Shown: positions 1 to 6,322, counted from the stretch's first letter. The stretch: DNA of 7,253 nucleotides from Bdellovibrionales bacterium (GCA_005793615.1 SXRI01000272.1:1-7253), one strand, 5' to 3'. Notes: generated from the sequence alone by a model not told the origin. Made by a program: numbers and translations.

Positions 1-102
1 AACAAACGAGCCAATAAGGAGAAGATCACCATCAACTGGACCTTCACCAAAAAGAAAGCGCGGAAAAAATTTAGATACCAACCGGCGAAGAAGTCTCGGT
101 GA
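1..102 (+). CDS. C-terminal end of a probable IS630-type transposase (partial)
   Basis: Frame 1 is open from the window edge to a TGA at 100-102 and gives 33 residues, so only the C-terminus is present. The tail is very basic and contains INWTFTKKKARKKF followed by more Lys/Arg. A Trp-x-Phe-Thr element followed by a basic helix close to the stop resembles the C-terminal end of IS630/Tc1-mariner-type DDE transposases. The catalytic DDE residues would lie to the left of the window, so the family cannot be proven here. A CTAG, a target sequence used by some IS630 elements, occurs just after the stop at 109-112 and again at 132-135. No terminal inverted repeat can be paired because the left end is missing. 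The main alternative is an unrelated basic protein tail. Confidence 0.42.
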   Translation, partial: NKRANKEKITINWTFTKKKARKKFRYQPAKKSR

Positions 103-112
103 GACCGGCTAG

Positions 113-301
113 AAATTTATCTGTCAAAGTACTAGTGACGAGTACTTATACGAGCGCGCCAACTCCGCCGATCTCTTTCTAGTCAGCCACCAAGAGCGTA
201 AGAAGCTTTTGGACCGTATTGCCGAGGCAGCGTCCGTCAATTTACGGGGTCTTTTGCTACGTCTATGGAGTGATGCCGACCGCACCCGTTTCGGCGCCTA
301 A
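113..301 (+). pseudogene. Start-less open frame, possible remnant of a gene cut by the upstream element
   Basis: This frame runs from just after an in-frame TAG (110-112) to TAA at 299-301 and has no ATG, GTG or TTG early enough to make a sensible start. The translation includes ADLFLVSHQERKKLLDRIAE and then a Leu/Arg-rich helical stretch ending in DADRTRFGA. Its amphipathic, Glu/Lys/Leu-rich composition is protein-like, and no ribosome binding site precedes it. The simplest reading is the C-terminal tail of a gene truncated by insertion of the element to its left. It could equally be a chance open frame, because 63 codons is short. I do not recognise the family. Confidence 0.25.
127..147. 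repeat. Perfect 7-bp inverted repeat
   Basis: AAGTACT (127-133) and AGTACTT (141-147) are perfect reverse complements separated by the 7-base spacer AGTGACG. The repeat lies 25 bp after the stop of the putative transposase. It could be a subterminal element of that insertion sequence, a small hairpin or a protein-binding site. It is not followed by a T-run, so it is not a typical intrinsic terminator. Confidence 0.4.
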
Positions 302-332
302 AGCCGTCTTTAACGCACCCAGCTCATTACAA

Positions 333-355
333 GGAGTGTCGGAGACCGCCACTCC
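333..355. repeat. Hairpin 1 of a tandem hairpin pair upstream of the first hydrolase gene
   Basis: GGAGTG (333-338) pairs with CACTCC (350-355). Inside it, CGG (340-342) pairs with CCG (346-348) around an AGA loop, with a single T/C mismatch between the two helices. This gives a compact stem of about nine pairs. It ends directly before the second hairpin at 356-375. There is no U-tract, so simple terminator function is not supported. It may be a structured RNA element from the upstream side or part of a control region. Confidence 0.4.
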
Positions 356-375
356 CTGACAATTGCGGTTGTCAG
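356..375. repeat. Hairpin 2, overlapping the putative -35 box
   Basis: CTGACAA (356-362) and TTGTCAG (369-375) are perfect 7-bp reverse complements around the loop TTGCGG. The right arm contains TTGTCA, which is also the best -35 candidate for the downstream gene. A protein binding this palindrome could therefore compete with RNA polymerase. It abuts hairpin 1 with no gap. Confidence 0.42.
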
Positions 376-397
376 CCTGAAAACCCTCATCTAGATT
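369..397 (+). promoter_or_regulatory. Candidate sigma70-type promoter for the first hydrolase gene
   Basis: TTGTCA at 369-374 matches the -35 consensus TTGACA at 5 of 6 positions. TAGATT at 392-397 matches the -10 consensus TATAAT at 4 of 6. The spacer is exactly 17 bp. Transcription would start near 404 and leave a leader of about 30 nt before the TTG start at 436. The -35 lies in the right arm of a 7-bp inverted repeat, and the expected start site falls inside the palindrome at 400-410, which suggests regulated transcription. The call rests only on sequence match and spacing. Confidence 0.42.
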
Positions 398-399
398 TT

Positions 400-410
400 C
401 CACATTGTGG
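400..410. promoter_or_regulatory. Palindrome at the expected transcription start (operator candidate)
   Basis: CCACA (400-404) and TGTGG (406-410) are perfect reverse complements around a single central T. The spacing is too tight for a stable RNA hairpin but typical of a DNA site bound by a dimeric protein. It is nested inside a wider 6-bp inverted repeat, CCCTCA (384-389) and TGAGGG (417-422), which also flanks the -10 box. This placement over the predicted start point fits a repressor operator. The regulator is unknown and no regulator gene lies in the window. Confidence 0.33.
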
Positions 411-435
411 TTTTTGTGAGGGCCGTAGGGAGGGC

Positions 436-2325
436 TTGCCTACGATTAAAAAGTTCGAATTCTTGTTAATGGGCTTTGTTGTTTGTTTGGGCGTGAGCTT
501 AGCTAGCGATCACGCTTATGGTATTGATTATAGCGTTGATCGGGGGGTTGAGAAGAAAGCCGCTCAAAACTACTATGCTGATTTTTCCGGCTTAGAGTCG
601 GCAAATTTCAAGATTCTTTCCACTGCTGAGTGCAATGCTGATTATGTAAAGTCTGAGCTAGCCCGCAAGCAACTTCTGGAATCAGATGATGCCCAAGGTT
701 TCGTCTTACCTTTTGATTGGGTACCCTCGGGTGCGCCGCAACGGCTCGAAGATCGCAATTGTGAACCCGAACGACTACAGAATCTCTTGTATGCCAAACG
801 TTCATCGACTCGCGCACAGGCGAGCTCCTTAAGAGAGTTCTTCCAAAACTGTGACCGATCGCTTCGCTATGAGATGCCCTCGGGCCCGAAAGCCGTGATC
901 AGCATGACGCAAACGGAGTATCGATATTGCGAACATCCGAACATGCGCAAGATCATTGTGAAACTTCCTAACGGCGATATTGTTCGCGGTATTCTTGCCC
1001 TTAAACCTGGAAACACCCCGCGGCCTTTGATCATCGCCAAATGTGGCGTAATGTGTAACGTTGGCGACGCGGCCATGCGCTTTTTGTTGATGCATCTTTT
1101 TGACGAAGCGCCATTTAATCTCCTCGTGCTTTCGAATAATACCGGGGCTGATTATGTTCGCGACAACCGCTACTTTGTTCCCGGCGGTCTCAAGGAAGGT
1201 CAGCATTTTATTCTCGCAGCCCAGATGATGCGCGCAAGTGTCATCAGTAAACGTATTTCTTCGGTTCATGCCATTGGTGTTAGCCTCGGCGCCCACTCCG
1301 CCTTGTACGGAGCCTATCTTTCACAGTTTCAACCGGGCGCCACCCGCCAGCCTGTCCGTCAAACTGTCTTAGCCAGCGTGCTCGCCGCCTGCCCTGTTGT
1401 CGATTTACGTTCCTCGATTACCGATTTGTTTCAATGGTCGATCAAAGGTACGATTGCGCAGATTCTTTTCAATAACTCTATCGACAAAGTTCTTGAGACC
1501 AATCCTGAACTCCAGCCTCTTTTCAGCTGGTGGTGGGCGCCCCGCACTGATCGCCCACGTCTGATCGCCGAGGCCTCGGCACGCTACCTCGGCCAACAAA
1601 AACGCGGTTGGAACTTGCCGCCATTTGATAATCTTGAAATAGAAAATGCCGATGACTTCTGGGCGCTAAACCAAGACGTCACCTGGGCACAGAAGCCATT
1701 TCTCACGCCGACACTCGCCCTGGCCGCCGATGATGACCAAGTGGTCAATCCCTACGCCAACACCGGCCAACTCGCTAAGACCGCTCTTGCCGCTACGACC
1801 ATTCCGGCAGGTGATCACTGCGCCTTTAGCCAAATGTATGGCTGGCGTACAAGTTCAGCGCTTTATCGCGGGTTCTTTCTTTCACAAAGCCCCGACCTTC
1901 TGAAGAGACGTAAACCCCTGTCAGTCTCGATCCCTCTCGACGTTCTTGAAACCGCCAGCCAACACACCAACAACCTCACACTCGAACTTCACGGCGTCAC
2001 TCGCTTTAGCTTCACCCCAGGAGTCGAGGCCATTAAGGTCATTCACCAGTATTTTTCAGCACGCCACGATCTCGGTTGTACGCAACAGAATACTCGCTTT
2101 GCACCATTGCATTGTTACCGGGAAGTCAGCTTCAATTTACCCTTTTCGCGCGTACCGAATCGGCCCTGGTGGGCACATGCACCACTTACTGTACCCGAAG
2201 CCGAAGCTCTCACCCGCTGGGCTAACGTTAATCTGAAGGCCGTTGATCAAAATGGCGTTTTAGTGGACGACACCGGTAACCTTGCGACGCAACTGAAATG
2301 GCTGAGCTACGACGGTCAGTTTTAG
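436..2325 (+). CDS. Exported alpha/beta hydrolase (esterase/lipase-like), first tandem copy
   Basis: This gene encodes a 629-residue serine hydrolase of unknown substrate, probably periplasmic or secreted. The TTG start at 436 has a purine-rich AGGGAGGG tract at 427-434, although the spacing is short. It gives a proper signal peptide: Lys5-Lys6, a hydrophobic stretch at about 8-23, and cleavage probably between residues 23 and 29. The internal ATG at 469 would remove the positive charges. A Cys-rich N-terminal region (about 30-185) precedes the hydrolase core. The core has the nucleophile elbow G-V-S-L-G with Ser283, an acid at Asp433/Asp434 in ADDDQVV, and His461 in GDHC. The usual HG oxyanion motif is replaced by KCG (202-204). 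A C-terminal region of about 100 residues carries RPWWAHAP (576-583) and then RWANVNLK. Ten cysteines in the mature region (66, 109, 139, 165, 203, 207, 319, 462, 548, 560) suggest disulfides. A diverged tandem copy follows. The exact family is not recognised. Confidence 0.85.
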   Translation: MPTIKKFEFLLMGFVVCLGVSLASDHAYGIDYSVDRGVEKKAAQNYYADFSGLESANFKILSTAECNADYVKSELARKQLLESDDAQGFVLPFDWVPSGAPQRLEDRNCEPERLQNLLYAKRSSTRAQASSLREFFQNCDRSLRYEMPSGPKAVISMTQTEYRYCEHPNMRKIIVKLPNGDIVRGILALKPGNTPRPLIIAKCGVMCNVGDAAMRFLLMHLFDEAPFNLLVLSNNTGADYVRDNRYFVPGGLKEGQHFILAAQMMRASVISKRISSVHAIGVSLGAHSALYGAYLSQFQPGATRQPVRQTVLASVLAACPVVDLRSSITDLFQWSIKGTIAQILFNNSIDKVLETNPELQPLFSWWWAPRTDRPRLIAEASARYLGQQKRGWNLPPFDNLEIENADDFWALNQDVTWAQKPFLTPTLALAADDDQVVNPYANTGQLAKTALAATTIPAGDHCAFSQMYGWRTSSALYRGFFLSQSPDLLKRRKPLSVSIPLDVLETASQHTNNLTLELHGVTRFSFTPGVEAIKVIHQYFSARHDLGCTQQNTRFAPLHCYREVSFNLPFSRVPNRPWWAHAPLTVPEAEALTRWANVNLKAVDQNGVLVDDTGNLATQLKWLSYDGQF

Positions 2326-2388
2326 GCTGTCGAAAGTTTTGACGATTCATTCATTTTTTCCAAAGTAAGGGCCGCTGCCTTGCTCAAA

Positions 2389-2418
2389 TTGGATGTTCTC
2401 CGCGGGTTCGCGTATAAA
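2389..2418 (+). promoter_or_regulatory. Possible promoter for the second hydrolase copy
   Basis: TATAAA at 2413-2418 is a 5 of 6 match to a -10 box. Upstream, TTGGAT at 2389-2394 is a weak -35 candidate (3 of 6) with an 18-bp spacer. Transcription from here would begin near 2425, downstream of the first possible ATG (2393). That would favour the ATG at 2462 as the real start. No terminator was seen between the two hydrolase genes, so read-through from the first promoter is also possible. Confidence 0.25.
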
Positions 2419-2461
2419 CAATCCAATGAAACAACAAATTCTGTGCAGCAGTCGTTCATAC

Positions 2462-3046
2462 ATGAACCTCAGGACTCGATTGGCTTTCGCGGCGACAATC
2501 TTCCTGACCCTCCTGATCGGCGCCCGGGCATCGGCCAGCGCCGACTTCTCATTTCTTGATTCCAAACAGCTTCGAGTTCTCTCGAATGAAGAGTGCCAGG
2601 CGGAGATCGTCGACATCAGCTTTGATCAAATTCTTCAACAGCTCTTGGCGACAATCGCGGGCGGCTTGCAAAATCAAACCTCTTCGTCGAGCTGGTCACC
2701 GACAGGGGCACCGCCGCGGCCTGAGCCCTATGGCTGCGAGCCGCACGATCTCGAAAAGGTTTTCCTCACCCATCGGGGTGATACCAAAAAACAAGGCGAA
2801 GCCTTGCAGGATTTCTTCACTCGCTGCGAACCGGGCCTGAGAACTGAGGGCACGAAAGGTCCTCTCGCCGGCACCTTGGCGCTCGCACGCGCCGGCGGCG
2901 TCACCTATAAGTTTTGTGAGCACCCCAATATTCGCAAGATCGCGCTCCGCCTTGCGAGCGGCGAGATTGTGCGCGGCGCGATGGCGCTCAAAGCAAGCAC
3001 AACTCCCCGGCCACTGAATCATCGCGAAATGCGGTATGCTCTGTAA
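2462..3046 (+). CDS. Second tandem exported hydrolase, N-terminal part (interrupted by frameshift)
   Basis: This is the N-terminal half of a diverged copy of the preceding hydrolase. I chose the ATG at 2462 because it gives a textbook Sec signal peptide: Arg4 and Arg6, a hydrophobic core at 7-20, and A-S-A cleavage after residue 25. In-frame ATGs at 2393 and 2426 would add a polar extension in front of it. None of the three starts has a convincing Shine-Dalgarno sequence. The mature region matches residues 48-198 of the first copy, with cysteines at 45, 92, 122 and 152 in the same contexts (for example FCEHPN against YCEHPN) and the shared EIVRG/DIVRG turn. Homology ends at Leu185. After an extra A near 3017 the frame reads nine unrelated residues and stops at 3044-3046. 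This fragment lacks the nucleophile, acid and catalytic His, so alone it cannot be an active hydrolase. Confidence 0.72.
   Translation: MNLRTRLAFAATIFLTLLIGARASASADFSFLDSKQLRVLSNEECQAEIVDISFDQILQQLLATIAGGLQNQTSSSSWSPTGAPPRPEPYGCEPHDLEKVFLTHRGDTKKQGEALQDFFTRCEPGLRTEGTKGPLAGTLALARAGGVTYKFCEHPNIRKIALRLASGEIVRGAMALKASTTPRPLNHREMRYAL
3017..3018 (+). other. Single-base insertion splitting the second hydrolase copy
   Basis: Aligned to the first copy at 1021-1056, the order of codons is the same (CGG, Pro, Leu, ATC, ATC, Ala, AAA, TGY, GGY), but here one extra A follows the CTG at 3014-3016. Omitting one of the two A bases at 3017-3018 joins the frames and restores I-I-A-K-C-G exactly as in the first copy. 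The rejoined protein would be 610 residues, close to the 629 of the first copy. The run is only two A bases, so neither a classic slippery heptamer nor a long homopolymer explains it. A true pseudogene mutation or an assembly/sequencing error are the main explanations. Confidence 0.8.
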
Positions 3047-4295
3047 CGCCGGCGACTCCGGCATGAGTCAACTCTTGATGCACCTTTTTGACGAGGCACC
3101 GTTCAATGTCTTGGTGTTGGCTAACAATACGAGTGCCGATTACGTACGCGACAACAGTATGTTTCTGCCCGGTGGCTTTAAGGAAGGTCAGCAGATCGTC
3201 GAGATCGCAAGAATCTTACGCGCCAGCGCACTGCAAGCACGCATCTCGACTCTACACGTGGTGGGTATGAGCCTAGGCGGTCACGCGAGCCTCTATGCCT
3301 CTTACCTTGGCGGCCTCAACCTTCCTCCCGAATCCGGAATCACCAGCACCCTTGCTGCTTGTCCTGCGGTTGATCTTGAAACCGCTATCAACGGCACTTT
3401 TACCTTTGATCTCAAGGGAATTGCCATTGGCTTCCTTTACGATACCGCCATCGAACGCGCCTTGAATCGTCGACCCGAGCTCGGGCCACTCTTCACCTGG
3501 CGCGAAGCCGCCAGTGATCTGCGCACTAAACTCATCGGCGATCTCGCAATCTATCAGATGAGTACAAAGCCCTTGTCCAGCCCGACTCTGACGCCCTTTA
3601 CCCAAGTGAAACTCGCGAGTGCGAAGGAGTTTTGGGACTATAATAATTTTTCCCAGTTCGCCGTACAGCCCCTCAGTGGCGCCACTCTTGCTATTGCCGC
3701 TAGCGACGATGAAGTTGTTGATCCGAAAAAAAATCTGAACATTCTAAACAACACTAATGTCGCCACCGCGCTTACCCCGAGTGGCAATCATTGTGCCTGG
3801 AACGAATTTTATGGTTGGCGAATTTCCTCAGCCATCTATCGCGGTTATGTCCTCTCGCAAAGCCCGGAAATGTTGGTTCGCCAGCGTCTCAATCGTGCAG
3901 AGCTCCCACCTGAACTACTTAAACCTGTAAACAATGTTGATGTCAAAAAGGGCACTCATCACCTGACGAGCTTCAGTTTCACTGCTGGGCAGGATGGCTT
4001 TACCATCAACCATCGCGTGATCGTCGCATGTGGACCGCTAGAGACGCCCTTCGGCTTCGATCCGAGGTGCTATCGCGACATCCGTTACACTTTAAATTTC
4101 TCGCATTTCGACGCTCTACCCGCGACCGTTCGTCCTTGGTGGGCACATGCTCCTGTCAACGCCGCTGAAGCCGAATCGCTCACCCGTTGGGCAAACGTCA
4201 ATCTCAAGCCTGTGGCCAAAAATGGCTACCTGCTGGATGGGACAACCAACACTCCAGCCGCCTTCGTGTGGCTCGGATATGACGACGAATCCTGA
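3036..4295 (+). CDS. Second tandem hydrolase, C-terminal catalytic part (frameshifted)
   Basis: This 419-codon frame holds the catalytic core and C-terminal region of the second copy. Homology to the first copy already begins at 3018, upstream of the ATG at 3036, so this ATG is an artefact of the frame break rather than a natural start. It has no signal peptide of its own. By hand alignment, about 60% of 96 residues are identical to the first copy between the KCG motif and the nucleophile elbow. The triad is intact: Ser79 in G-M-S-L-G, Asp224/Asp225 in ASDDEVV, and His252 in GNHC. Cysteines at 3, 109, 253, 332 and 345 match those of copy one, as does KCG Cys just upstream of the ATG. RPWWAHAP and RWANVNLK are kept near the end. 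Its stop lies 19 bp from the stop of the convergent MFS-GDPD gene. The intact reading of 1275 bases after the break suggests a recent mutation or a sequence error. Confidence 0.72.
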   Translation: MLCNAGDSGMSQLLMHLFDEAPFNVLVLANNTSADYVRDNSMFLPGGFKEGQQIVEIARILRASALQARISTLHVVGMSLGGHASLYASYLGGLNLPPESGITSTLAACPAVDLETAINGTFTFDLKGIAIGFLYDTAIERALNRRPELGPLFTWREAASDLRTKLIGDLAIYQMSTKPLSSPTLTPFTQVKLASAKEFWDYNNFSQFAVQPLSGATLAIAASDDEVVDPKKNLNILNNTNVATALTPSGNHCAWNEFYGWRISSAIYRGYVLSQSPEMLVRQRLNRAELPPELLKPVNNVDVKKGTHHLTSFSFTAGQDGFTINHRVIVACGPLETPFGFDPRCYRDIRYTLNFSHFDALPATVRPWWAHAPVNAAEAESLTRWANVNLKPVAKNGYLLDGTTNTPAAFVWLGYDDES

Positions 4296-4314
4296 TTGTT
4301 ACGAGGTGGACGTA

Positions 4315-6273
4315 CTAGCCATCGGTCAAGAGAACATCTGAGATGATTCCACGCGTGCCCGCTTGCAAAAGTGTTTTGGCACGCGCGCGCTCATTCACGG
4401 TCCAAGCAAAGACATGTATTCCACGATCGCGCCAACGCTCCAAGCGATCAGGCGTGATCATACGCTCGTCAAGATTGATGACGTGCGGCCGCGCCCAGAA
4501 ACCCAAAAGTAGGTGCCTAAGATACCAGGCATTACCGGGCTCCTTCGCATCGCTAGCAATCAATGCCCGAGGAATCACAGGCGCCAATTTCGCTACACGG
4601 TGAAGAGCAAAGGGATTGAAACTTGAAATCAACACTCTCGCCTCGGCGCCGGTGTCACGAATCGCCTGAATCACGGCTTCCTCAAGTCCCCGCCCATTGA
4701 AAGTATCTTTGCTCTTGATCTCGATGTTAATAAAGCGCGGCGCCTGGGTGTCACTGAGCAGGTCACGTAAGCTCGGCGCCTGGACCAATGTCCGCATCTC
4801 GGCAAGCGTCAGATCGGCAACCTTGTCGGGTCGTCCGCCTAATCGCTGAAGATCATCATCATGAAATACGACGACACCACCGTCTTTGGTGAGCTGCACA
4901 TCACACTCGGTCATTTCCGCGCCGGAGAGACGCGCACAGCGGAAAGCCTCGAGGGTGTTCTCAACGGCTCCCGAAGTACGTAATCCACGATGCGCTTGCC
5001 ACCGGGGAACATGAAAGGCGTTCTTGGGCCACTGCACCGGCTGCCAATAAACCACAAAGCCGATCAGCCATAGGATACCTGCAACCAAAAGAGCCCAGGG
5101 CAAAATACCGATCGCCGCTCGCAGCCCCTCGGCATCACTGACCATACCCATCAACGTTCGCGAAATACCGTCACCCAATAAATGAATCAAAAGCACATTC
5201 AATGCCATGGCCGTTGAGCGCCAGGCAGGCCGCACATAGTTGAGGACAGCGGCATCAAGAGGACTGATACAAATGAAAAGCGCCACTTCCAGTAGGAACA
5301 GCATTGCCATAAACGATTTATAGTCGTGAAGCCCAAGCACCGCCCAAAAGAGCGGCACCGTAATCAACATGGAAATGAAGGAAACCTTCAGGAAACCATT
5401 TCCCGTGCGACGCTCTTCCCAATCTGACCAATAGCCGCCAATCATCGTGCCAACAAAGCCACCGGCGACGGTCAAAGCGCCGAACTGTACGTTCGCGGCT
5501 TCGAGCGAGACATCAAAATAGCGCACCAAATACGACGGCATCCAAAAAGCCATACCGCCCACCACGAAGGTGTAGGCCGCGTATCCGAGTACGGTGAATA
5601 AGAAACCGCCATTGGTAAAGAGCGAACGATAGATAGTTTTAAGAGCCTGCGAGTCAGGTGCTGTCGGCTCGGCGTTCTCATCCTGCTCGGAACTTCCGCG
5701 TTTGGGATCAGGAATTAAAAACAACAAAAACGCCAAAAGTAAACCGGGAATACCGACAACAAAAAAAGCCTTTTGCCAACCAACCCGCGGCTCCAGCCAA
5801 CCACCGATCACATATCCGAGAGCGCTACCTACGGGAATAGCTCCGGAATAAATCGCAAAAACTTTGCCGCGCGATTTTTTCGAGAAATAATCAGCGATCG
5901 TCGACGGAGCAATCACGGAGTAAGCAGACTCGCCCAGGCCGACACACGCACGGGTCAGCATCTGCCCCATAAACGACGTGGTAATCCCTGAAAAGGCGGT
6001 CGCCGCGCTCCAAACACCGATTCCTGCGGCCATCAAGTGGTTGCGCCCGCGTCGATCACCAAGCATTCCAAAGACCGGCGAGGCGAACATGTACGCAAAA
6101 AGAAAGCCCGAACCCAAAAGACCAAGCTCGGTATCGGTAAACTTTAAATCCGCCTTAATCGCCGGCAATAAAGCTGAAAAGATGTAACGATCTATATAGT
6201 TTAGAAGGTTGATCCCGGTTAATACAAACAGGGCAAACCAGCGCGCTCGACCCGATATTTTTGCTGCTTCCAT
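4315..6273 (-). CDS. Spinster-like MFS transporter fused to a glycerophosphodiester phosphodiesterase
   Basis: This is a 652-residue inner-membrane fusion protein. Residues 1-412 form an MFS transporter with about 12 hydrophobic helices (6+6, with a charged loop at about 188-215). It has the NYIDR motif at 25-29 and the GMLGDRRGR loop (69-77) after helix 2. The order and wording of these motifs resemble the spinster (Spns) group of lipid-linked MFS carriers. Residues 422-652 are a GDPD domain that cleaves glycerophosphodiesters to glycerol-3-phosphate and an alcohol. It has AHRG with His428-Arg429, ENT (438-440), E456-x-D458, His471-Asp472, E518-I-K520, and WTVN (624-627). All expected metal-binding and acid/base residues appear present. 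After an even number of helices the enzyme should face the cytoplasm. The ATG at 6271-6273 gives a short basic N-terminus, and the ribosome binding site is weak (GAGAG about 10 nt upstream). The substrate is inferred, and a separate role for each half remains possible. Confidence 0.9.
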   Translation of the reverse strand: MEAAKISGRARWFALFVLTGINLLNYIDRYIFSALLPAIKADLKFTDTELGLLGSGFLFAYMFASPVFGMLGDRRGRNHLMAAGIGVWSAATAFSGITTSFMGQMLTRACVGLGESAYSVIAPSTIADYFSKKSRGKVFAIYSGAIPVGSALGYVIGGWLEPRVGWQKAFFVVGIPGLLLAFLLFLIPDPKRGSSEQDENAEPTAPDSQALKTIYRSLFTNGGFLFTVLGYAAYTFVVGGMAFWMPSYLVRYFDVSLEAANVQFGALTVAGGFVGTMIGGYWSDWEERRTGNGFLKVSFISMLITVPLFWAVLGLHDYKSFMAMLFLLEVALFICISPLDAAVLNYVRPAWRSTAMALNVLLIHLLGDGISRTLMGMVSDAEGLRAAIGILPWALLVAGILWLIGFVVYWQPVQWPKNAFHVPRWQAHRGLRTSGAVENTLEAFRCARLSGAEMTECDVQLTKDGGVVVFHDDDLQRLGGRPDKVADLTLAEMRTLVQAPSLRDLLSDTQAPRFINIEIKSKDTFNGRGLEEAVIQAIRDTGAEARVLISSFNPFALHRVAKLAPVIPRALIASDAKEPGNAWYLRHLLLGFWARPHVINLDERMITPDRLERWRDRGIHVFAWTVNERARAKTLLQAGTRGIISDVLLTDG

Positions 6274-6322
6274 GCGAAGAAACTCTCATAGAACCGAGCG
6301 CCCCGTCTAGAAACCTTTAACG

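Noticed and set aside
294..380. Integron attC site or other recombination site near the GCCTAAA at 296
   Set aside because: The matching GTTRGGC-type right end is missing and the hairpins at 333-375 do not have attC box spacing.
333..380. tRNA or known riboswitch in the tandem hairpins
   Set aside because: There is no T-loop, anticodon arm or acceptor pairing, and no riboswitch core that I recognise; the two stems are short and simple.
829..1296. 155-codon open frame on the minus strand inside the first hydrolase gene
   Set aside because: It is fully antisense to the conserved catalytic core of a clear gene and has no recognisable content, so it is a shadow frame. The same applies to minus 2347-2616, 2696-3064 and 3273-3605.
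436..2325. Lipoprotein assignment for the first hydrolase because of Cys17 in the signal region
   Set aside because: Cys17 is inside the hydrophobic stretch (VVCLGV) and does not follow a lipobox. The second copy has no cysteine there, and a normal signal peptidase I site fits better.
2339..2367. Promoter using TTGACG at 2339-2344 for the second hydrolase copy
   Set aside because: The -35 is good, but at 17-18 bp spacing the -10 would be AAAGTA or AAGTAA, which is poor. The TATAAA at 2413 is the better -10 candidate.
3014..3046. Programmed ribosomal frameshift joining the two halves of the second hydrolase
   Set aside because: No slippery heptamer or long homopolymer occurs in the overlap. 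The CTG-TAA at the end of the first frame would allow a +1 slip, but that would replace the conserved IIAKCG segment. The alignment to copy one points instead to a plain one-base insertion at 3017-3018.
4296..4314. Bidirectional terminator between the convergent hydrolase and MFS-GDPD genes
   Set aside because: The 19-bp gap contains no inverted repeat and no T-run. Any terminator must overlap the coding ends or be factor-dependent.
5658..6187. Several plus-strand frames of 60-72 codons inside the MFS-GDPD gene
   Set aside because: They lie opposite strongly conserved transporter helices and look like antisense noise.
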